DNA of 6,613 nt from assembly GCA_002482685.1 (NCBI GenBank), contig DLGL01000075.1, positions 1 through 6,613 of the forward strand, written 5' to 3'. Position numbers and translations under genes: made by a program. Shown here piece by piece: positions 1-4,047 of this stretch (the first letter of the stretch is position 1; each line of letters starts with the position of its first letter). Under the pieces are notes generated by a model, which saw only the letters and a list, made by a program, of their open reading frames with translations, was not told the origin of the DNA and did no database searches. This DNA is from Bacteriovoracaceae bacterium UBA7695. Its GTDB lineage: Bacteria; Bdellovibrionota; Bacteriovoracia; Bacteriovoracales; Bacteriovoracaceae.

Positions 1-28
1 CCCTGCTGAAAAGCGGGGCTTTTTTTTT
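1..28 (+). terminator. Intrinsic terminator of a gene upstream of the window
   Basis: A 6-bp stem (CCCTGC at 1-6 with GCGGGG at 13-18, one G-U pair) encloses a TGAAAA loop and is followed by C and nine T residues. This is the form of a plus-strand rho-independent terminator. The gene it serves lies before position 1. The stem may extend leftwards outside the window. It has no T-tract in the minus direction within the window, so its use by minus-strand transcripts cannot be judged. Confidence 0.8.
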
Positions 29-40
29 CCTCATTCCTGC

Positions 41-127
41 TCATCCAGATTCTTCTCTAAGTGCCTTGAATTGTGCTAACATTTTCTCATAACAGTCGCA
101 GTAGAGTTCTTCGAGCGAGTTGCTCAT
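41..127 (-). CDS. Possible 28-residue micro-protein, predicted leaderless
   Basis: This minus-strand frame runs from ATG at 127-125 to TGA at 43-41 and gives a 28-residue peptide. It is acidic and Glu-rich, carries a Cys-Asp-Cys pair near residues 10-12, and could form one amphipathic helix (residues about 5-26). I recognise no family. The support is positional: TATAAG (139-134) lies exactly 6 nt before the ATG, so transcription would start on the start codon, the same layout as corA and the MFS gene here. An AAGAGA stretch just upstream is only a weak ribosome-site match. The -35 is poor. It diverges from the RNA-binding protein gene. A chance ORF of this length is common, so treat it as a candidate only. 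Confidence 0.33.
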   Translation of the reverse strand: MSNSLEELYCDCYEKMLAQFKALREESG

Positions 128-133
128 GATTCT

Positions 134-139
134 CTTATA
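134..139 (-). promoter_or_regulatory. -10 hexamer for the 41-127 micro-ORF
   Basis: TATAAG on the minus strand matches the sigma-70 -10 consensus at 5 of 6 bases. It is separated from the ATG at 127 by the 6 nt AGAATC, which puts the expected transcription start on the A of the ATG. I see no convincing -35 at 16-18 bp spacing, so activity is uncertain. Confidence 0.35.
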
Positions 140-159
140 GCGTCGCAATCCCGGGCCTT

Positions 160-167
160 AAGGAGGT
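160..167 (+). promoter_or_regulatory. Strong ribosome binding site of the RNA-binding protein gene
   Basis: AAGGAGGT is a full match to the anti-Shine-Dalgarno sequence, with 4-5 nt to the ATG at 172. It fixes that start. Its first four bases form the right half of the self-complementary CCTTAAGG (156-163), so a short structure could compete with ribosome binding. I see no convincing promoter for this gene in 128-159. Confidence 0.85.
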
Positions 168-171
168 ATCT

Positions 172-504
172 ATGGGTAATAAGCTTTACGTTGGTAATTT
201 ACCGTTCTCTGCCACTAACGATTCATTGAACGAAACATTTTCTCGTTTCGGTAAAGTGACATCGGCAAAAATCGTCATGGACCGGGATACTGGTCGTTCA
301 AAAGGATTTGGGTTCGTTGAAATGTCTTCAGACGATGAAGCTCAAGCCGCCATCGCTAAACTTCATGGCTCAGACATGGGTGGACGTTCTCTAGTAGTGA
401 ATGAAGCTCGTCCAATGGAGCCAAGAACAGGTGGTGGATTTGGTGGAGCTCGAGGCGGAGATCGTGGTGGACGCGGCGGCGATCGCGGCGGAGACCGTTG
501 GTAA
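172..504 (+). CDS. RRM-domain RNA-binding protein with RGG tail
   Basis: A single-RRM cytoplasmic RNA-binding protein of 110 residues. The RRM spans residues about 4-80: the RNP2 motif is LYVGNL (5-10) and RNP1 is KGFGFVEM (44-51). The three RNA-stacking aromatics Tyr6, Phe46 and Phe48 are all present. Residues 86-110 are a low-complexity tail of Gly, Arg and Asp with repeated GGDRGG units, like the RGG tails of cyanobacterial Rbp and plant/animal glycine-rich RNA-binding proteins. Family members bind single-stranded RNA, and many are cold- or stress-induced; which RNAs this one binds cannot be told. The start is fixed by the AAGGAGGT site at 160-167. The gene is monocistronic, closed by the terminator at 529-557. 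Its length is normal for bacterial RRM proteins and it appears intact. Confidence 0.95.
   Translation: MGNKLYVGNLPFSATNDSLNETFSRFGKVTSAKIVMDRDTGRSKGFGFVEMSSDDEAQAAIAKLHGSDMGGRSLVVNEARPMEPRTGGGFGGARGGDRGGRGGDRGGDRW
430..504 (+). repeat. Low-complexity Gly/Arg/Asp tail repeats
   Basis: The 3' end of the RNA-binding protein gene is made of imperfect 9-12 bp units encoding Arg-Gly-Gly and Gly-Gly-Asp-Arg runs (residues 87-110). It is clearly richer in GC than the rest of the gene. Such tails usually raise general RNA affinity or self-association. The repeats could change in number by slippage. Confidence 0.7.
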
Positions 505-528
505 TTTTTTTCAAAAGCAAATCGCTGA

Positions 529-557
529 GGGCCTGACAATAAGTCGGGCCTTTTTTT
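529..557 (+). terminator. Intrinsic terminator of the RNA-binding protein gene
   Basis: An 8-bp stem pairs GGCCTGAC (530-537) with GTCGGGCC (543-550), with one G-U pair, around the loop AATAA. Seven T residues (551-557) follow directly. This is a strong plus-strand rho-independent terminator 26 nt after the stop codon. Its last two T residues are also the first bases of the corA -35 element. Confidence 0.92.
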
Positions 558-584
558 GCCATGGTTGAAAATTGGTGTTCTAAT
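556..584 (+). promoter_or_regulatory. corA promoter, predicted leaderless start
   Basis: TTGCCA (556-561, 5 of 6 to the -35 consensus) and TCTAAT (579-584, 5 of 6 to the -10 consensus) are separated by an ideal 17 bp. The start expected 7 nt after the -10 is position 591, which is the A of the corA ATG. The -35 overlaps the T-tract of the preceding terminator, so one gene's end and the next promoter share bases. Confidence 0.7.
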
Positions 585-590
585 AATCTC

Positions 591-1508
591 ATGATCACAG
601 AACTGTTAGCGAAAAGTAATTTTACATGGATCGATGTTGAAGAACCAGAGACTGAAGACTTTGAGCGACTAAACGTTGATTTTGACCTGCCTTATCTTCT
701 TGTTCAGGACTGTCTGCGACCGGAGCATCTTCCAAAGTATGAAGAAAGCGAAACGGGTGGTCACTTTTTAATGATGAGAAGTTTTGATAATGAATCTCAT
801 CCTGAAGATACTTCGGTTCAGGAACTTACCCGCAAAATTGCTCTCTTTATAAGTGACAATCGACTCGTAACAATCCACCGTATTGAATTGGGTTATTTGA
901 AAACTGTTGCCGATAAGGCCAAGAAAACCGATTTTCCTAAAACGTTGCACGACCTGATACACCAAGTGATTCTTTCTGTTATCAGAACCTATGATGCTCC
1001 AATTTTAAGACTTCAAGACCTCTATGAGGATTTTGAGCACGAAGTTCTGGCCAAAAAAAATGAACATCTTTCCACCAAGAGAATTTATCATTTTCGTCGT
1101 CAGGTTTTTATCCTCAAACGAATTCTGAAACAAACCAACGATGCTCTCTACCGCTGTAGAGAATACTGGGAAGAGCATCCTTCTATGATTCAAGATCTTC
1201 GGGAAAATGTAGATCAACTTTATTTTCAACTTGATGAGGTGTCCGATAACTTCGAACATCTTTTTGAACTTCATATTGCTTTAAATGATCAACGTGCCAA
1301 TGATGTGATGAAAATCCTTACCGTCGCTTCATCCATACTACTTCCCTTAAATTTTATAGCCTCTTTTTATGGCATGAACTTCGATTATTTACCCGGTCTT
1401 CATTCTCATTGGGCTTTTATCATTCTAACGGCCATTATGCTTATTCTCGTCGTGGTAGCAGTGTGGTACTTTAAACGAAAGGGTTGGTTTACTACCGCCC
1501 GTGAGTGA
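591..1508 (+). CDS. corA: CorA-family magnesium/divalent cation channel
   Basis: An inner-membrane CorA-type channel of 305 residues. CorA proteins are homopentamers moving Mg2+ (sometimes Co2+ or Ni2+) down the electrochemical gradient. The long charged N-terminal region (to about residue 235) fits the cytoplasmic funnel with its long helices. TM1 is at about 240-259 and ends in the diagnostic pore motif YGMN (GMN at 261-263, nt 1371-1379). A short extracellular loop follows, then TM2 at about 274-294 and a basic cytoplasmic tail. The loop after GMN lacks the MPE motif common in classical members. An in-frame ATG at 561 would add 10 residues, but it has no ribosome site and lies upstream of the predicted transcription start. 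ATG 591 is preferred, and the transcript is then leaderless. No terminator separates it from the next gene 47 nt away. Confidence 0.9.
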   Translation: MITELLAKSNFTWIDVEEPETEDFERLNVDFDLPYLLVQDCLRPEHLPKYEESETGGHFLMMRSFDNESHPEDTSVQELTRKIALFISDNRLVTIHRIELGYLKTVADKAKKTDFPKTLHDLIHQVILSVIRTYDAPILRLQDLYEDFEHEVLAKKNEHLSTKRIYHFRRQVFILKRILKQTNDALYRCREYWEEHPSMIQDLRENVDQLYFQLDEVSDNFEHLFELHIALNDQRANDVMKILTVASSILLPLNFIASFYGMNFDYLPGLHSHWAFIILTAIMLILVVVAVWYFKRKGWFTTARE

Positions 1509-1544
1509 TCTTTAGTTACCTCATTCTAAAAATTAATCAATTCC

Positions 1545-1550
1545 AGGAGA
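1545..1550 (+). promoter_or_regulatory. Ribosome binding site of the SnoaL/NTF2-like gene
   Basis: AGGAGA lies 5 nt before the ATG at 1556 and supports that start. In the 47 nt between corA and this gene I see neither a convincing promoter nor a terminator, so cotranscription with corA is possible. Confidence 0.75.
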
Positions 1551-1555
1551 TTTAA

Positions 1556-2035
1556 ATGCGTCTATTTTTTATTGCTATGATGGTTTGTACTACTTGCCTG
1601 GCGCAAACACCTAGTGAAAGAGTTAAAAACTTTTTCGATAAGCTGGATAAGAACAACATGAAACTTGTTGAAGAGTTTTACCATCCGGAAGTGGAGTTTA
1701 TCGATCCGGTTGGGCCTATCAAGGGCTCGGCAAAAATTAAGCAGTACTATGAAGGCATGTATAAAAACGTTCAGGAATTGAAGTTTGAATTTTCAAATTT
1801 TATTGAATCCGGAAATCAGGTCGTGGCGATCTGGAAGATGACATTAAAAACTGACAAACTCAATGGTGGAGAATCCTATTCTGTCGATGGAAACTCCGTC
1901 GTAAAATTTGATGAAAACGGTAAGGCCATATATCACAGAGACTATTTTGATATGGGTATATTTGTTTACGAAAAAATTCCTGTTTTGGGATTTATCGTCA
2001 AGAAAGTTAAAGACCGAATGAAGGCCGATGAATGA
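1556..2035 (+). CDS. Exported SnoaL/NTF2-like protein
   Basis: A 159-residue protein. Residues 1-17 look like a Sec signal peptide: one Arg, a hydrophobic core, then Cys-Leu-Ala before Gln17, with likely cleavage after Ala16. The mature part fits the SnoaL-like/NTF2 cone fold. Residues 20-45 form the N-terminal helix ending in FYHPEVEF, followed by a DPVGPIKG turn and a helix (58-70). The conserved-looking HRDYFDMG stretch (127-134) lies in the last beta-strands. From memory, a similar HRDYFD segment occurs in bacterial SnoaL-like proteins encoded near lipid-modifying enzymes, but those usually lack a signal peptide. The fold serves both small-molecule enzymes and non-catalytic binding proteins, so no reaction is assigned. 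Its stop overlaps the next start by 4 bp (ATGA), implying translational coupling to the HD phosphohydrolase gene. Confidence 0.75.
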   Translation: MRLFFIAMMVCTTCLAQTPSERVKNFFDKLDKNNMKLVEEFYHPEVEFIDPVGPIKGSAKIKQYYEGMYKNVQELKFEFSNFIESGNQVVAIWKMTLKTDKLNGGESYSVDGNSVVKFDENGKAIYHRDYFDMGIFVYEKIPVLGFIVKKVKDRMKADE

Positions 2036-2661
2036 AAAGATTAGAAAAACTCATCCCTTTGATTAAACCATTTTATACGCCAGAAGATCCGGCCCATGAC
2101 TGGCCTCATATCGGTCGAGTGATAGGGACTGCACGCAAACTGGCCGAAGGTGAGGCCGTAGATCTTCCTTGTCTGCTGGCAGCTGTCTATTGCCACGACA
2201 TAGTCAATCTCCCCAAGAATCATCCTGACCGCTCTAATGCTTCAAAACTTGCAGGGGATAAGGCCCGTCCACTTCTCTCTGAAGCAGGATTTAGTGATGA
2301 AGAAATCAAAAAAATTCAGCAATATGTTCTTGAGCATAGTTTTTCCAAAGGTCTAAAACCTTCAAGCCTTGAGGCCGCAATACTTCAGGACGCTGACCGG
2401 CTCGATACACTAGGAGCGATTGGAGTTCTTCGTTGTGCTTCTGTTAATACTCAGATGAAATCAGCATTTTACGAGCCCTTTGATCCTCTCGCAGAAAGCA
2501 GAGAACTCGATGACAAGAAATATATGGTTGACCATTATTTTGTGAAAATTTTTAGACTTCCGGAACTCATGAACACCTCTAAAGGAAAAATCGAAGCCTT
2601 AAAGAGAGTTGATTTCATGAAAACATTTCTTAATACATTGATGAGTGAAGTCCGCTCTTAA
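2032..2661 (+). CDS. yedJ: HD-domain phosphohydrolase, YedJ-like
   Basis: A cytoplasmic metal-dependent phosphohydrolase of the HD superfamily, 209 residues. The metal-binding HD signature is visible in order: His26 in HDWPHIGRV (22-30), the His55-Asp56 doublet in CHDIV, His102 in EHSFS, and Asp120 within QDADRLD (119-125). The segments KNHPDR (62-67), LDDKKY (159-164) and LMNTSKGK (179-186) resemble the corresponding parts of E. coli YedJ as I remember it, and the length is nearly the same, so this looks like a full intact member. HD hydrolases of this group are thought to act on nucleotides or other phosphate monoesters; the physiological substrate is not known from the sequence. The ATG lies inside the ATGA overlap with the preceding gene, with only a weak AAGG upstream, fitting coupled translation. 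It converges directly on the MFS gene. Confidence 0.88.
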   Translation: MKRLEKLIPLIKPFYTPEDPAHDWPHIGRVIGTARKLAEGEAVDLPCLLAAVYCHDIVNLPKNHPDRSNASKLAGDKARPLLSEAGFSDEEIKKIQQYVLEHSFSKGLKPSSLEAAILQDADRLDTLGAIGVLRCASVNTQMKSAFYEPFDPLAESRELDDKKYMVDHYFVKIFRLPELMNTSKGKIEALKRVDFMKTFLNTLMSEVRS

Positions 2662-2673
2662 CTAAGCGGCTTC
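2647..2673. terminator. Hairpin spanning both convergent stop codons
   Basis: GAAG-T-CCGCT (2647-2656) pairs with AGCGG-CTTC (2665-2673), giving 9 bp with one bulged T around an 8-nt loop. The loop contains most of the TAA of the HD gene (2659-2661) and the TAG of the MFS gene (2664-2662). Neither strand shows a T-tract after it, so it is not a canonical intrinsic terminator. It may still be a bidirectional pause or 3'-end stabiliser for the convergent transcripts. Confidence 0.4.
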
Positions 2674-3909
2674 AGCAAAAGAAGCTTCGTTGCGTTCGAC
2701 AACTTCATCTTCTTTTCTGAAAAATCGGTGATAGAGATATATCGCCATTCCATAAAAGAATGCAGCTCCAAAAAACGTTGGCCCAAAAGAATAACGTTCG
2801 ATCAAAACTCCACCCAATCTTGTGCTGCTCATGTAAACCAGATGGTATGAAAAGAGTATCATTGCTGAAGCAAACATACACTCTTGCTCCCGGACGTGTT
2901 CCATTTCAAACATAGACGTTATCGGGCTCGACATATTCATCAGCATGCCCCTCATGAAAAAGCAGCTCAGCACCATCGTGATATTTCCAGTGAGCCCCAT
3001 TGTGACCATAAACGGAATGGACAGCAGCGCCGTTAACATGATGAATCTTAATTGAGTTGTCTTCTTCATGATTGAAGGAGTTATAAAGATACCGGCAAAT
3101 ATAAATAACTGTAGTAGAGCATAGGAAATTCCAATCATCTTGGTTGATAGATCAAAGCGCTCTTTAAGGTACAGATTCATAAATGGCACAATCAATCCCC
3201 CTCCAAAAGCGAAACATAATTTAGGCACAATGAGTTTAGAAAGGGTTCCCCAATCTTTATCTTTAAAGCCATCAAAGATTTTTCTTTTAACCTTTGGAAT
3301 CGGCACACGCCGGATGCGGACAAACATGAGATTAGATAAAAAGACCACCATCAGTGCCATCATAATTGATGTCCGGTAGAGAGAGAGTTGATTCATCTCA
3401 GGATTAAAGTGACGAACGATCTCAGGCAGATAACCACCCACCAGATAACCTACAAGATGGGCGAACATGTTGGCGGCGGAATTTAACGTAAACAGATGCA
3501 TCCGTTCTTTAGGACTTGAATTGCGCAAATAAAAAGGAGCTACAGAAATATTAAACAGCGCCTGAAACATGCTGGCGACTAAACCAAAACCAAATAAGGC
3601 AGCCTCTGTAGTGTTGAGGATTTGAAAAAAATAAAACGCAGAAGAGAGAACCATTCCTGTCATCACCAGATGTTTAACGTGAAACTTCTCCATGATCAGA
3701 ACCGCAGGAATCGCCATCATCGAGATGCCCAGACTGGTCGTCGAAATCATGTTCCCGATCGATGACTCCCCATATCCTAATTCCTTAAGATAGAGGTTAA
3801 AAAGCAGCGTATAAATTGAAAGACCGAACCCTTGAATAGCATTCCCGGCCAAAAAGATTTTAACATTGCGAGAAAGTTGTTGAAAATGGAGGTGATATAC
3901 CCGAAACAT
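2662..3909 (-). CDS. Major facilitator superfamily transporter
   Basis: An inner-membrane secondary transporter of 415 residues with about 12 hydrophobic segments in two blocks of six. They are separated by a basic, charged loop around residues 205-225, the classic MFS layout. TM1 starts at about residue 16. The loop between TM4 and TM5 carries SSPKERMHLFTL, typical of several drug/sugar-porter-like MFS groups. The canonical motif A between TM2 and TM3 is eroded (MEKFHVKH), so the substrate cannot be assigned. The reading frame stays open upstream to an ATG at 4035, but that would add 42 polar, non-conserved-looking residues and run through the promoter of the divergent gene. ATG 3909 places the N-terminus just before TM1 and sits exactly 6 nt after a perfect TATAAT. 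Its stop abuts the HD gene's stop with no base between. Start choice is moderately certain. Confidence 0.88.
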   Translation of the reverse strand: MFRVYHLHFQQLSRNVKIFLAGNAIQGFGLSIYTLLFNLYLKELGYGESSIGNMISTTSLGISMMAIPAVLIMEKFHVKHLVMTGMVLSSAFYFFQILNTTEAALFGFGLVASMFQALFNISVAPFYLRNSSPKERMHLFTLNSAANMFAHLVGYLVGGYLPEIVRHFNPEMNQLSLYRTSIMMALMVVFLSNLMFVRIRRVPIPKVKRKIFDGFKDKDWGTLSKLIVPKLCFAFGGGLIVPFMNLYLKERFDLSTKMIGISYALLQLFIFAGIFITPSIMKKTTQLRFIMLTALLSIPFMVTMGLTGNITMVLSCFFMRGMLMNMSSPITSMFEMEHVREQECMFASAMILFSYHLVYMSSTRLGGVLIERYSFGPTFFGAAFFYGMAIYLYHRFFRKEDEVVERNEASFAEAA

Positions 3910-3915
3910 GAATTC

Positions 3916-3921
3916 ATTATA
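3916..3921 (-). promoter_or_regulatory. -10 hexamer of the MFS gene, predicted leaderless
   Basis: TATAAT on the minus strand is a perfect -10. Six nt (GAATTC) separate it from the ATG at 3909, so transcription is expected to start on the A of the ATG. No Shine-Dalgarno is present upstream. The -35 is poor (TACCTA at 17 bp spacing), so an activator or alternative sigma contact may be needed. Confidence 0.55.
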
Positions 3922-3974
3922 TGGCCACTTTTCATTCTTAGGTATCGGGAAAAAACGTTTCTTTTGCATCTCAG

Positions 3975-3991
3975 CAAACCAAAATGGTTTG
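3975..3991. promoter_or_regulatory. 17-bp dyad, candidate operator
   Basis: CAAACCA and TGGTTTG form a perfect 7-bp inverted repeat around AAA. The right arm overlaps the first three bases of the -35 (TTGATA, 3989-3994) of the downstream plus-strand promoter. The dyad lies in the divergent region between the MFS and propeller-hydrolase genes. A repressor bound here would block the plus-strand promoter. No regulator gene is in the window, so the ligand and factor are unknown. Confidence 0.4.
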
Positions 3992-4017
3992 ATATAGCAA
4001 ACACCCTCCGCTATGAT
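3989..4017 (+). promoter_or_regulatory. Promoter of the propeller-hydrolase gene
   Basis: TTGATA (3989-3994) and TATGAT (4012-4017), each 5 of 6 to sigma-70 consensus, are separated by exactly 17 bp. The expected start near 4024 gives a leader of about 24 nt containing the ribosome site AAGGGG (4037-4042) before the ATG at 4048. Its presence argues that the MFS gene does not extend upstream through this region. Confidence 0.7.
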
Positions 4018-4047
4018 CCCATTGCTCAAATTCAATAAGGGGTTTCT

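Noticed and set aside
120..140. Sigma-70 promoter for the RRM gene using TTGCTC and TTATAG
   Set aside because: The spacing is only about 9 bp, too short for a -35/-10 pair. I see no better pair, so the RRM promoter is left uncalled.
561..590. ATG at 561 as the corA start
   Set aside because: It lies directly after the terminator T-tract with no ribosome site and upstream of the predicted transcription start at 591. The 10 extra residues are not typical of CorA N-termini.
356..598. Minus-strand open frame across the RRM gene and terminator
   Set aside because: It is antisense to a confident RRM gene, runs through an intrinsic terminator and has no recognisable domain. It is a by-product of the coding strand.
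1556..1606. Lipoprotein signal for the SnoaL-like protein
   Set aside because: Cys11 and Cys14 are not preceded by a lipobox (Leu-Ala/Ser-Gly/Ala). A signal peptidase I site after Ala16 fits better.
3910..4035. 42-residue N-terminal extension of the MFS transporter
   Set aside because: It would overlap the divergent promoter and dyad, has no ribosome site, and precedes TM1 with polar sequence. ATG 3909 fits the -10 spacing better.
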